Program-made: the position numbers and the translations under genes | Origin: Chryseobacterium pennae | Lineage (GTDB): Bacteria; Bacteroidota; Bacteroidia; Flavobacteriales; Weeksellaceae | Direction of reading: 5' to 3' | Assembly: GCF_003385515.1 (NCBI RefSeq) | Contig: NZ_QNVT01000002.1 | Coordinates: 186,001 to 250,000 of the forward strand | Length of the DNA stretch: 64,000 nucleotides | Part shown: positions 19,970 to 28,001 of the stretch, piece by piece | How positions within the stretch are numbered: position 1 is the stretch's first letter | How the letters are laid out: each line of letters opens with the position of its first letter | Notes under the pieces: generated by a model | What the model saw: the letters and a program-made list of their open reading frames with translations, nothing else | Told to the model about the DNA's origin: nothing | Database searches by the model: none

Positions 19970-20392
19970 ATGATTGCAAATTTTAGAGATATTAATATTG
20001 GAGAGCTTATACATATGCGGGTTAAGGAAAGTAAGATTGACTTACTTCGTATTTGCAACTTCATGAAATGTACCGAGAGTGAAATAAATAAGATGTATGA
20101 ACAAGAAAGCATCCCTACAAACCTATTATTGAGATGGAGCAAGCTGCTTGAATATGATTTCTTCAGAATCTATTCCCAGCACCTCATCCTCTATGCTCCT
20201 CCTTCGGCCTCCATTCGGGAATCTGATTCTTCAAAACTTCCCCGTTTCAGAAAAAACATCTATACCCGGGAAATGATAGACTTCATTTTGGAACAGATAG
20301 AAAAACAAAAAAAGACCAAACGCCAGGTTACGGATGAGTATGGAATTCCTTATACCACTTTATGCAAGTGGATTGCAAAACATAATAAATGA
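19970..20392 (+). CDS. Small protein with C-terminal transposase-type HTH
   Basis: A 140-residue basic protein. The N-terminal half contains an XRE-like helical stretch (GELIHMRVKESKIDLLRICN). The C-terminus has an HTH of the transposase/Trp-repressor-like type (KRQVTDEYGIPYTTLCKWIA). No catalytic DDE residues are present, so it is not a full transposase. It lies directly after the giant surface gene and 22 bases before a second small HTH gene with a similar ending. Genes of this sort recur in Chryseobacterium-type genomes and are often labelled transposase. A regulatory role is equally possible; neither can be shown here. Confidence 0.65.
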   Translation: MIANFRDINIGELIHMRVKESKIDLLRICNFMKCTESEINKMYEQESIPTNLLLRWSKLLEYDFFRIYSQHLILYAPPSASIRESDSSKLPRFRKNIYTREMIDFILEQIEKQKKTKRQVTDEYGIPYTTLCKWIAKHNK

Positions 20393-20414
20393 CAGCATCA
20401 AATCAGAAATCAGA

Positions 20415-20741
20415 ATGAAAAAAAAGAGTCAACCCAATTATAAGCTAATATATTCAGATATCATTGAACAAAAATTTCCCCATAAAAAAGCAGAATGCAA
20501 AAGGCTATTAGAAAAAAAGATGCTTTCTGCTCTTGATATCATGGAACTGAATAACAGGATCTTTGGCAGTAGAGACCAAAATCTGAAAAAGATAAATCAA
20601 AAGCTTCGTTCCTATAATGAATCAGATATTATGGGTATTCTTGATTATCAAAAAAATAATAGAATGAATAATCTTCAGATAGCCGAACACTTTGGATTGA
20701 GCAGAAATACGATGACCAAATGGCGAAGAATGTTTCAATAA
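20415..20741 (+). CDS. Small HTH protein, partner of the preceding gene
   Basis: A 108-residue protein starting at the ATG at 20415 (MKKKSQPNYKLIYSDIIEQK). The frame is open further upstream to 20334, but that part overlaps the preceding gene and reads poorly. The C-terminus NNLQIAEHFGLSRNTMTKWR is an HTH resembling the end of the neighbour at 19970-20392, which suggests related DNA-binding folds. The two genes are 22 bases apart and probably co-transcribed, and a strong hairpin follows at 20788-20813. Function unknown; no transposase catalytic domain is visible. Confidence 0.65.
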   Translation: MKKKSQPNYKLIYSDIIEQKFPHKKAECKRLLEKKMLSALDIMELNNRIFGSRDQNLKKINQKLRSYNESDIMGILDYQKNNRMNNLQIAEHFGLSRNTMTKWRRMFQ

Positions 20742-20787
20742 CACCCGAATTATCAATCAATTCATTAAGGATATATAAAACCCAAAC

Positions 20788-20813
20788 AAAGGAGCTCTTT
20801 TCAGAGCTCCTTT
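20788..20813. terminator. Bidirectional terminator
   Basis: Perfect stem AAAGGAGCTC / GAGCTCCTTT with a 6-base loop, between the plus-strand HTH gene and the convergent chimeric pseudogene. Confidence 0.75.
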
Positions 20814-20830
20814 ACTAATTACTCAAGTTT

Positions 20831-21897
20831 TTATTTCTTGGAATCCTTTAGTTCTTTTATAAAATGAGACGGAGAAATTCCTCTCTCTTTCTTGAATGTA
20901 ACAGTAAATACTTCTCTGGAGGAAAATCCAGATTTTTCAGCGAGATAACTGATCTTGTATTCCCTAAAACCGCGTTATCATACAACAGTTGGATAATATA
21001 CTTTATCCTGAGACCATTGATATAGTTGTTAAAATTAGTATTTTTATGCTGTCTGATCACTTCGGACAGGTATGTTGTATTGGTGCCCAGCTGATGTGCC
21101 AGTTTAGGAAGGCTAGTATCTTTATTGGTGAATTCATTGTTTTTCTCAAAAGTCGCTAGGCTTTCCAAAATCTTCTCTAAAGTATCATCCGTAATGGAAA
21201 CTTTATTTTTAACTTTGAGACTTTCATCACTCTTACTCTCTATTTTATCTATAAGGGCTTCATATTTCATCGTTCTTGTAGACTGCAACCCTCTGTCTAT
21301 GACGTAAATATTATCATGGTGCTCTTCTTTTTTCACCTGGCTCAGAACGGCCTCAGCGAGCGCATTGTCTTCTGCCGAGTATTTTTGTCCCGTAAAAATC
21401 TCTACTGCCGATGGCAAAATTCCATCAAAAGAAAAACTGAATTTCACCAGTTTCTTTCCGCTTTTTTGATCAATTCCTTCTTTAAGTTTCGAACAGGTAT
21501 CGGCAACGATTGTGCTGTCCACTCTGATGAGATTATATTTTTCGATTTCAGATTTGTCATAAAGACTTGAAAATCGTTCATACATCTGCTCATAGATTTC
21601 TTTGAAATAATTAGAATCAATTTTTGAAAGCCGTTCTGAGATTGAACTTCTACGTACTTTTTCCTCTTCACCCAGTCCAAACAATGCTTTGAATCCGCTG
21701 CTATTAAAAGTATCTTCCAAAGTTCTCTGACTTAATTTTTCGTTATCAAAGATGCAGAACAAAAGCAGGTAAAACATTTTTTTGCGGTGCAGAACTTTGC
21801 TATAATGATCTACTTGGTACTGGTGGAAAGATGGCTCAAAAGTGCTTCGGGAATAAATTGTAAAACATCTTTAAGAGATATTTTGTGATCTTTAAAA
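20831..21897 (-). pseudogene. Chimeric pseudogene: front of an IS4-type transposase fused to the tail of a TPR-AraC regulator
   Basis: Reading from the right on the minus strand, about 21897-21270 encodes the front of an IS4-family DDE transposase: KISLKDVLQFIPEALLSHL, then after a frameshift near 21810 VDHYSKVLHRKKMFYLLL, RVDSTIVADTCSKLKEG and YVIDRGLQSTRTM. Right after this the sequence becomes the linker and HTH of a TPR-AraC regulator (YEALIDKIE; SITDDTLEKILESL; NFNNYINGLRIKYI), as in the proteins at 3417 and 5202. A second frameshift at a T-run (20966-20970 region) puts the true ending FREYKISYLAEKSGF through KELKDSKK in another frame, with its stop at 20831. The transposase tail and the TPR/membrane part are missing. 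The longest open stretch, 20857-21777, would give a 306-residue hybrid, but both parts are incomplete. Confidence 0.8.
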
Positions 21898-22279
21898 ACT
21901 GATATAAATAATTGATTATCAAATATAAAGATACAAAATCCCCACAATAAAAACAAATTAAAAACCTGTTAACCAACGGATTAAATCTATTTTTTTATAT
22001 CACAATATAAAAAAAGTCGGAAGAAAAATTCTTCGGACCATAACTAGGTAATCCGGCGCCATTTGATACCGTTTTTTTACATATAATCAATAATTAATAC
22101 AAAATAAACATAAATCTCTTATAGCTATTTCTCACCGATCAAATAAACATCCTCTCTTCATTGTTCATTTATTTTCAAAAAAATATCGCCAACTGAATAC
22201 AGTTAGCGATTTATTTAGTAGATTAATTAAGTCTTTTAATACAGTTCCTTTTTAGGATAAATTCAGCGAGAAACTTATG
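21898..22279. other. Intergenic region, about 380 bases
   Basis: AT-rich region between the chimeric pseudogene and the MarR gene. It contains a terminator-like hairpin (22185-22210). No end of the insertion sequence could be recognised by eye. Confidence 0.45.
22175..22210 (-). terminator. Terminator of the photolyase-hemH-marR operon
   Basis: Arms atcgccaactg and cagttagcgat with one mismatch and a 4-base loop. On the minus strand the hairpin is followed by attttttt. It lies 70 bases after the MarR stop codon. Confidence 0.65.
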
Positions 22280-22960
22280 CTACTTATCTTTAAATGAATA
22301 CTCATCATACACTGTGTTTATAAGCTGTTCAGAATTGATATTCCGTGAAAAAATGGGATAATGAAATTGATCCAGTTTATTAAGAATATGTATAAGTTCC
22401 ATCTTTTCGCTATGATTAAGATTTCCTGCAACAATATTAGTAGCTTGGCGGATCTTATCCATTTGCTTTTCCAGAATCATCAGTCCCCTTTCTGAAATAC
22501 GGATTAATTTACTGCGTTTGTCTGTATCAGAATCCATCTGCTCAATAAGTCCCTGACGTAGCAGCCTTGCAATAATAAGCATACCTACCGGTTTATCCTG
22601 AATATTTTTCTTGATCAGAGCCATCTTGCTCATCTCTCCAAAAGCTTTCAGATTAATTAAATAAATAAAGTCTTCCTGAGTAGAAAATTCAGAATCTGAA
22701 ATGGCAGACTTTGAGTAGGTTTTCGCATATCGGTTAAGATGAACAAGCAATGTATTTATTGCGCTTTCCGGAGTTCTCCCATTCTCCTTACCTTCCCAAT
22801 AAGGTTCTTCAGAATGAGCTACTTCCCCGGCATTCTCCTTATCAAAAATCCATGCTTTAAACCCCTGAATGGTTCCCGGGTACACATCAGGACAAGTACA
22901 GGCTTCCGTTTCAAAATCCTGCAGCAGGTCTATGAAGTCTTTAATAAGCGTATAATTCAT
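22280..22960 (-). CDS. MarR family regulator in the photolyase-ferrochelatase operon
   Basis: A 226-residue winged-helix regulator, paralogous to the MarR protein beside crtI. The chosen start (22960) gives MNYTLIKDFIDLL, which lines up with MNFDLIKAVIELV of the paralogue. The frame is open 17 codons further up, but that part has no match. The winged helix is at about residues 98-170 (FIYLINLKAFGEMSKMALIK; GMLIIARLLRQG; wing TDKRSKLIRISERGL). It is the last gene after photolyase and hemH, 64 bases beyond hemH. Two TATACT half-sites around a TAnnTTTG match (23014-23031) suggest a second, internal promoter under MarR control. Confidence 0.85.
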   Translation of the reverse strand: MNYTLIKDFIDLLQDFETEACTCPDVYPGTIQGFKAWIFDKENAGEVAHSEEPYWEGKENGRTPESAINTLLVHLNRYAKTYSKSAISDSEFSTQEDFIYLINLKAFGEMSKMALIKKNIQDKPVGMLIIARLLRQGLIEQMDSDTDKRSKLIRISERGLMILEKQMDKIRQATNIVAGNLNHSEKMELIHILNKLDQFHYPIFSRNINSEQLINTVYDEYSFKDK

Positions 22961-23013
22961 TCGTTTCAAATCGTCTACAAAAATACCTGATTTCTTAAAG
23001 AATAATGCCAATA

Positions 23014-23031
23014 TATACTCAAAACTATACT
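23014..23031 (-). promoter_or_regulatory. Possible internal promoter with MarR half-sites before marR
   Basis: Two TATACT copies (23014-23019 and 23026-23031) flank CAAAACTA (23020-23027), which reads TAGTTTTG on the minus strand and fits the -7 element TAnnTTTG. The half-sites resemble those of the crtI operator but are in direct, not inverted, order. Confidence 0.4.
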
Positions 23032-24053
23032 AAATAGAATTGATTAAGCTGCTCTTCACAAAGGGTTCGGATAACTTCAATCCAACGGTCTTCATCATTC
23101 AGGCAGGAAATATAGGTGAATTTTTCACCACCTGATTCCAGGAATGATTCTTTTCCTTCAACGGAAATCTCTTCCAGCGTCTCAAGACAGTCTGAGACAA
23201 ACGCCGGACAAACAACGGCAAGATTTTTAATTCCTTTACCGGGTATTGTTTCTAATGTATGATCTGTATAAGGTTCTATCCACTTATCTTTTCCTAATCT
23301 GGACTGAAAAGAAACAATGACTTTATCTTTTGGTAATCCAAGTTTTCTGATCACCCGCTCAGTAGTATTAAAACACTGGTGACGGTAACAAAATGAATGA
23401 CTGGGATGGCTATCTTTATAACAACAGTCATTCATATTACATGTCTTTGTCTTATCTGTTTTGTAAATATGCCGCTCAGGAACTCCATGATAAGAGAACA
23501 GCAAGGCATCAAATTTTTCCGGAAGTTTCTCACGGATACTTTCTGCAAGACAATCCGTATAGAGATCCCGGTTATAAAAAGGCTGGATATAATTGATCCT
23601 GACATGAGGAAATTTTTTCTTTCTGATTTCTTCCGCTTTTTCAATAACCGTTTCGGTAGTACTCATTGCGTATTGTGGATAAAGAGGAAACAATACAATT
23701 TCTGTAATTCCTTTTTCAACAAGATTCCTGATTCCTGTTTCAATGCTTGGTTCCGCGTATCTCATTCCGATCTCAATCGGTATATCAACAAGTTTTTGCA
23801 GCTTTTGCTGTATCTTTTTCGTTATGACAATGAGAGGAGACCCTTCGTCTGTCCATACCGTTTTATAAGCTTCCGCTGATTTTGCAGGTCTGGTTTTTAA
23901 AATAATTCCCTGAACCAAAAGTGCCCGGAAAATCCACCGATAATCAATTACCTTCTCATCCATCAGGAATTCATCCAGATATTCTTTTACATCTTCTACC
24001 GCGGTTGATCTTGGAGAACCAAGATTGATTAATAAAATTCCTTTGTTAGCCAA
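23025..24053 (-). CDS. hemH: Ferrochelatase
   Basis: Last step of protohaem synthesis: inserts Fe2+ into protoporphyrin IX. The protein has 342 residues, a normal bacterial length. It opens with GILLINLGSPRSTAVEDVK. The catalytic histidine is in FSYHGVPERH and the conserved acidic segment is FVSDCLETLEE. A cysteine-rich insert (CNMNDCC, then FCYRHQCF) is present, as in other Bacteroidota ferrochelatases I recall. The photolyase gene ends 18 bases upstream and a MarR gene follows, so the three look like one operon. Removing protoporphyrin, a photosensitiser, fits a light-stress theme. Confidence 0.93.
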   Translation of the reverse strand: MANKGILLINLGSPRSTAVEDVKEYLDEFLMDEKVIDYRWIFRALLVQGIILKTRPAKSAEAYKTVWTDEGSPLIVITKKIQQKLQKLVDIPIEIGMRYAEPSIETGIRNLVEKGITEIVLFPLYPQYAMSTTETVIEKAEEIRKKKFPHVRINYIQPFYNRDLYTDCLAESIREKLPEKFDALLFSYHGVPERHIYKTDKTKTCNMNDCCYKDSHPSHSFCYRHQCFNTTERVIRKLGLPKDKVIVSFQSRLGKDKWIEPYTDHTLETIPGKGIKNLAVVCPAFVSDCLETLEEISVEGKESFLESGGEKFTYISCLNDEDRWIEVIRTLCEEQLNQFYLV

Positions 24054-24071
24054 TTTTTTTTATTTTATTTG

Positions 24072-25355
24072 TTATTCTGCCAATGCCTCTTTATAAACTT
24101 TCAATGCCCGTTCTCTGGCTTTTGTATGCTCTACAATGGGTTTTTCGTTATAATCTTCAGGAAGCCACTTCCTGATATACTGAGTATCTTTATCAAACTT
24201 TTTAGTCTGTTCATAGGGATTGAATATCCTGAAATAAGGTGCTGCATCACATCCACATCCTGCAGCCCACTGCCAGTTCCCGTTATTAGCTGCCAGATCA
24301 TAGTCTAAGAGTTTTTCTGCAAAATAGGCTTCTCCCCACCGCCAGTCAATGAGCAGATGTTTGGTAAGAAAACTGGCTGTAATCATTCTTACCCTATTAT
24401 GCATAAACCCGGTTTCATTGAGTTCTCTCATGCCCGCATCCACAATTGGATATCCTGTTTTACCTTCACACCATGCCTTAAATTCTTTTTCATCATTTCT
24501 CCAGGAAATATTCTCATATTTCTTTTTAAAACAATGGTGTACAACACTTGGATAATGATACAGAATCTGCATAAAAAACTCTCTCCAGATGAGTTCATTA
24601 AGCCATACTTCATTATGTTTAACAGCATATTGTACACATTTCCTGATGGAAATTGTTCCAAAGCGAAGCGCAATCCCGAGATGAGTAGTACGATCCATTG
24701 CAGGGAAGTCTCTGTAATCTCCATAAGTATCTATGATATCCTTCTCCAATTTAGGCTCTACAAACTTTATATCCGTTTTTTCAAATCCAATTTCTTTTAA
24801 TGGAACAACACCTGAAGCTCCGTCATAATCTGCAAAGAACTCCCAATTTGTTGTAACGGATTCTACATTTCCCAAATTCTCTTTCCATTTCTTTGAATAA
24901 GGAGTGAAAACAGTATACGGAGAAAGGTCATTTTTAAGGATGTTATTTTTTTCAAATATGACCTGATCTTTAAAGTTCCTAAATTGAATATGATATTTTG
25001 ACAATAGTTCAGCTACCTGTCGATCACGCTGTATGGCTTGTGGCTCATAGTCCCTGTTACTAAATACAGTATCAACAGTAAAATCTTCTGCTATTTTTTT
25101 AAAAATGTCTATTGGATCTCCATGATAAACATGAAGTCCACTGTTATGCTTTTTCAATCTGCTATGAATACGTTGTAAAGCCTGGTGAATATAATCTACC
25201 CTTCTGTCTTTTTTATCCTGAAGCTGATTCAGTATATCTGTATCAAAAATAAAAATGGGAACAACATTTTCCCCCGCATTAAGGGCATGATGAAGCCCTA
25301 TATTATCATCCAGCCTAAGGTCTCTCCTGAACCAAAAAACATTCACTCTATTCAT
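24072..25355 (-). CDS. phr: Deoxyribodipyrimidine photolyase / cryptochrome family (class I type)
   Basis: FAD enzyme that uses blue light to repair UV pyrimidine dimers. The protein has 427 residues. The N-terminal Rossmann-like antenna domain opens with NVFWFRRDLRLDDNIGLHHA. The C-terminal FAD domain has LNELIWREFFMQILYHYP, TGYPIVDAGMRELNETG, FMHNRVRM and the signature ANNGNWQWAAGCGCDAAPYF. It is first in an operon with hemH (18-base gap) and MarR. The start has a purine-rich ribosome site (aaagagagg) eight bases upstream. The promoter at 25399-25411 resembles the crtI-linked operator. A cryptochrome-like signalling role cannot be excluded from sequence alone. Confidence 0.92.
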   Translation of the reverse strand: MNRVNVFWFRRDLRLDDNIGLHHALNAGENVVPIFIFDTDILNQLQDKKDRRVDYIHQALQRIHSRLKKHNSGLHVYHGDPIDIFKKIAEDFTVDTVFSNRDYEPQAIQRDRQVAELLSKYHIQFRNFKDQVIFEKNNILKNDLSPYTVFTPYSKKWKENLGNVESVTTNWEFFADYDGASGVVPLKEIGFEKTDIKFVEPKLEKDIIDTYGDYRDFPAMDRTTHLGIALRFGTISIRKCVQYAVKHNEVWLNELIWREFFMQILYHYPSVVHHCFKKKYENISWRNDEKEFKAWCEGKTGYPIVDAGMRELNETGFMHNRVRMITASFLTKHLLIDWRWGEAYFAEKLLDYDLAANNGNWQWAAGCGCDAAPYFRIFNPYEQTKKFDKDTQYIRKWLPEDYNEKPIVEHTKARERALKVYKEALAE

Positions 25356-25397
25356 GACCTCTCTTTTAAAAAAATAAATATTCGTTAATCAAAAATG

Positions 25398-25414
25398 AAT
25401 ACAAATATACTATT
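25398..25414 (-). promoter_or_regulatory. Putative MarR site and promoter of the photolyase operon
   Basis: The 13-mer ATACAAATATACT (25399-25411) is identical to 1941-1953 within site 1 of the marR-crtI operator, and its right flank AAATATACTATT also matches site 2. On the minus strand it contains TATATTTG (25402-25409), a -7 element match, 47 bases before the photolyase start. The left arm of the inverted repeat is weaker (GAATA instead of AGTATA). Confidence 0.55.
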
Positions 25415-25652
25415 TAAAATAAAATTAAGAACATTAATAGACCAAATTAACTTAAAATAAAAATAATTTAGTGTATTAATGTTCCGAACTCAATAAGAGG
25501 ATACAAATCAATACAAGGGTTAAAGCATTTTAAAGTACGCGATCAATAAACTAAACATCAAACAGTCCTCCTTCTGTATAAGTCTCCCTGCTTTGAACCC
25601 ATTCCATATCTAATCAATCATGTCCAAAACATTAGAGATGACCAATACTGCT

Positions 25653-26192
25653 TTAAGCATTCCAACTTTTTTCTAATTTATCAGTAAGTAAATCGCTATA
25701 GGACAACTTTTCTACCTGGTGTAGCTGAATATTAAAATAATCATAATAGAAATCACATTGCTTTTTCAATTCCTCTAAGTTGAACTTTTCTGTTTCATCT
25801 ATTGCTTCTACCTCAATAAAGGTTCCAAGATCTTTAACTGTGTCAAAATGAAACTTTACATTATCTATTCCGTATATTTTTCTTTTTTTATCTACAATTA
25901 TTTTTACTCCCATTTGATTGGAGAGGATCTGTTTTAAAGTATCATCCATACCGTGTTTATAGAGAAGAACATCAGACTTTTTACTTCCCTGAGTATTTTC
26001 ACGGTTATAATCAATCAATTTACTTTCCTTTCCTTTAATTTCACGTAATTTCAATCTTCCCTTTGGAGCATTAAAGTAAGTGTCTATCTGATGTTCTGTC
26101 CCAAAGTCAATAGGATTTAGTTTAAGAATCTGATCCTGATATTTTTCAAGCTCTTCTACTTTTGCTTTAAATTCAAAATTCTTTATTTTCAT
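25653..26192 (-). CDS. CYTH-domain protein (class IV adenylate cyclase / triphosphatase family)
   Basis: A 179-residue protein with the CYTH triphosphate-tunnel fold. N-terminal strand NFEFKAKVEELEKY is a variant of the ExExK motif. It continues with TYFNAPKGRLKLREIKG and LIDYNRE (basic residues of the tunnel), VKIIVDKKRKIYGIDNVKFH, and acidic FIEVEAID near residue 130. Members act as class IV adenylate cyclases, thiamine or inorganic triphosphatases, and the sequence does not settle which. The gene stands alone, with 297 bases of featureless DNA downstream. Confidence 0.75.
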   Translation of the reverse strand: MKIKNFEFKAKVEELEKYQDQILKLNPIDFGTEHQIDTYFNAPKGRLKLREIKGKESKLIDYNRENTQGSKKSDVLLYKHGMDDTLKQILSNQMGVKIIVDKKRKIYGIDNVKFHFDTVKDLGTFIEVEAIDETEKFNLEELKKQCDFYYDYFNIQLHQVEKLSYSDLLTDKLEKSWNA

Positions 26193-26299
26193 ATTGTAAC
26201 AATATTCATTTTAAACGGAGTTTCATATTCAAGAAAAAACATATTATCCTTCCTCGTAGAAATAAGTTTTGTAATAGCAGCTACAAGAATCCAACTCCA

Positions 26300-26860
26300 T
26301 TAGAAGGATACCGTTCCGTAAGCAGCCATTGTCCATTCATCCTTTGTCAAACGGCTTATATGTTCCTTACGAACCTCATCTATAAATATACTTTGGCTGG
26401 TCTCTTCAATATGATGATGCCTAAATCCACATTTCTCTTGTGCCGTTTGAGATTTCACATTACCATCATAATATCCGCTCCAGATATTCACCAATCTTAG
26501 ATCTTCAAAACCAAAACGTACTACCTCGCGAATTGCTTCAGGCACTATCCCTTTCCCCCAAAATGGTACTCCAATCCAATAGGAAATCTCAGCTTCAGCT
26601 TCTGTTATTGGGAAATTACTTTTTTCTCCTATAATCAGGCTAATCATTCCAATGGCAGTATCGTCTTCTTTGAGTGTAATGGCAAATACTCCATCTTGTG
26701 CAAATATGGTATTGATTATTTCTTTGCTTTGATCAACACTTGCATGGGGCGGCCAACCAGCTATTGGTCCTACTCTTTCATCTTTAGCATAATGATATAA
26801 ATCTGCAGCATCTGCTTCCCTGAATGGACGTAAAAACAATCTTTCTGTTTCTAAAATCAT
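26300..26860 (-). CDS. GNAT family N-acetyltransferase (RimJ/RimL type)
   Basis: A 186-residue acetyl-CoA-dependent acetyltransferase. It opens with the RimJ-type start ETERLFLRPFREADAADLYH. The acetyl-CoA-binding region is ISYWIGVPFWGKGIVPEAIR (about residues 90-110), and NVKSQTAQEKCGFRHHH gives the typical late helix. The substrate is unknown; such proteins modify protein N-termini, antibiotics or small amines. It is monocistronic and diverges from the AraC gene at 27015 across a 154-base gap. Confidence 0.85.
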   Translation of the reverse strand: MILETERLFLRPFREADAADLYHYAKDERVGPIAGWPPHASVDQSKEIINTIFAQDGVFAITLKEDDTAIGMISLIIGEKSNFPITEAEAEISYWIGVPFWGKGIVPEAIREVVRFGFEDLRLVNIWSGYYDGNVKSQTAQEKCGFRHHHIEETSQSIFIDEVRKEHISRLTKDEWTMAAYGTVSF

Positions 26861-27014
26861 AACATTATATTTTTAAATTATTACAACGCAAAGATAAAAG
26901 GGACTTCACAAAAGTACATTGACTAAATTTGCGCATAATAGGTACTTTTGAAAACAAATAAGAAGGATATAAAGAAAAAAATGATAGATTTAAGGTACTA
27001 ATTAAAACTTACTA

Positions 27015-27842
27015 ATGCTTCGTTATTCACAAAATATTACCCAGGGAAAAGGTCTTGTCATCATTGGGGAAACTAATCTAAGCGAAGGTTTTGGTTATCC
27101 TCTGCAACTTACTTACACCAACCTGATTATCTGTATTGAAGGCAGTGCTTTGCTGAATGTAAATTTTAAAAACTATCTATTAAACCCAAATGATATATTG
27201 GTTTTATCAGAAGATGATGTAAGTATCGTAAAACGAATATCAAATGATTTCAGATCCTTTTATTGTCTCATTGATAAAGCTATGGCCGAAGAAGTGGCGT
27301 ATCATTTACCCAATGAGCTTTTCCTATTTCTGCATCAGCATCCACTGTGCAAAACTCCGGAATTAGAAGCTGATCTGCTGAAAATGTGGATAACACAGCT
27401 TCAATATATTAAGAAAACATGTACTACCCACGGGCATATAATATTGCGCAACCACCTACAAAACCTTTTTCTTAGAATGGCAGAAGAAATGCCGGTGGCA
27501 GAAATAAAAAAAATGCATTCCTATAGCCAAAAAGAAGTATTATGCTGGAAATTTTGGGAGTTAGTAGGTAAATATGGTACTGAAAAACGTAATGTAGCTT
27601 TTTATGCTGATCAATTAAATATAACTCCATTCTACTTATCCCAAATAACCAAAAACTTCTTCAACGATTCTCCAAAAGGATTAATTGACAGACAAGTAAT
27701 CCTGGAGATAAAGGCACTTTTGAAAACGACAGATCTGGCTATCAAAGAAATTGCAGACCGCCTCGATTTTAAAGATACCTCATATATGGCTCGTTATTTC
27801 AAAAAATTAACAGGTGTTACCTTAACAGAGTATCGAAAATGA
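27015..27842 (+). CDS. AraC family transcriptional regulator
   Basis: A 275-residue regulator. The N-terminal ~150 residues form a cupin-like sensor (LIICIEGSALLNVNF, LNPNDILVLSEDD). The C-terminal AraC domain has NVAFYADQLNITPFYLSQIT and LAIKEIADRLDFKDTSYMAR, ending FKKLTGVTLTEYRK. A TAnnTTTG match, TACTTTTG, lies at 26943-26950. It diverges from the GNAT gene, which is the obvious candidate target. The ligand is unknown. Confidence 0.88.
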   Translation: MLRYSQNITQGKGLVIIGETNLSEGFGYPLQLTYTNLIICIEGSALLNVNFKNYLLNPNDILVLSEDDVSIVKRISNDFRSFYCLIDKAMAEEVAYHLPNELFLFLHQHPLCKTPELEADLLKMWITQLQYIKKTCTTHGHIILRNHLQNLFLRMAEEMPVAEIKKMHSYSQKEVLCWKFWELVGKYGTEKRNVAFYADQLNITPFYLSQITKNFFNDSPKGLIDRQVILEIKALLKTTDLAIKEIADRLDFKDTSYMARYFKKLTGVTLTEYRK

Positions 27843-27912
27843 TTACTTTGGAATAAAAAAAATAATGCTTTTCTAAATCTCAGGCTCCATACAACCCAAT
27901 ATCTAAATATAA

Positions 27913-27944
27913 CAACACCCAATCAGATGTATGATTGGGTGTTG
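27913..27944. terminator. Hairpin between convergent AraC and PheRS genes
   Basis: Perfect 13-bp stem CAACACCCAATCA / TGATTGGGTGTTG with a 6-base loop. There is no strong T-run on either side, but its place between convergent genes fits a terminator. Confidence 0.55.
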
Positions 27945-28001
27945 CATAATGCTATGAAAATGAAGCTCTCAAACTTATTACCTGAGAAACGATATAAAGC
28001 A

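Noticed and set aside
20857..21777. A 306-residue hybrid regulator as a functional gene
   Set aside because: The end of the AraC domain is in another frame, the transposase front is frameshifted upstream, and both parents are incomplete, so it was called a pseudogene.
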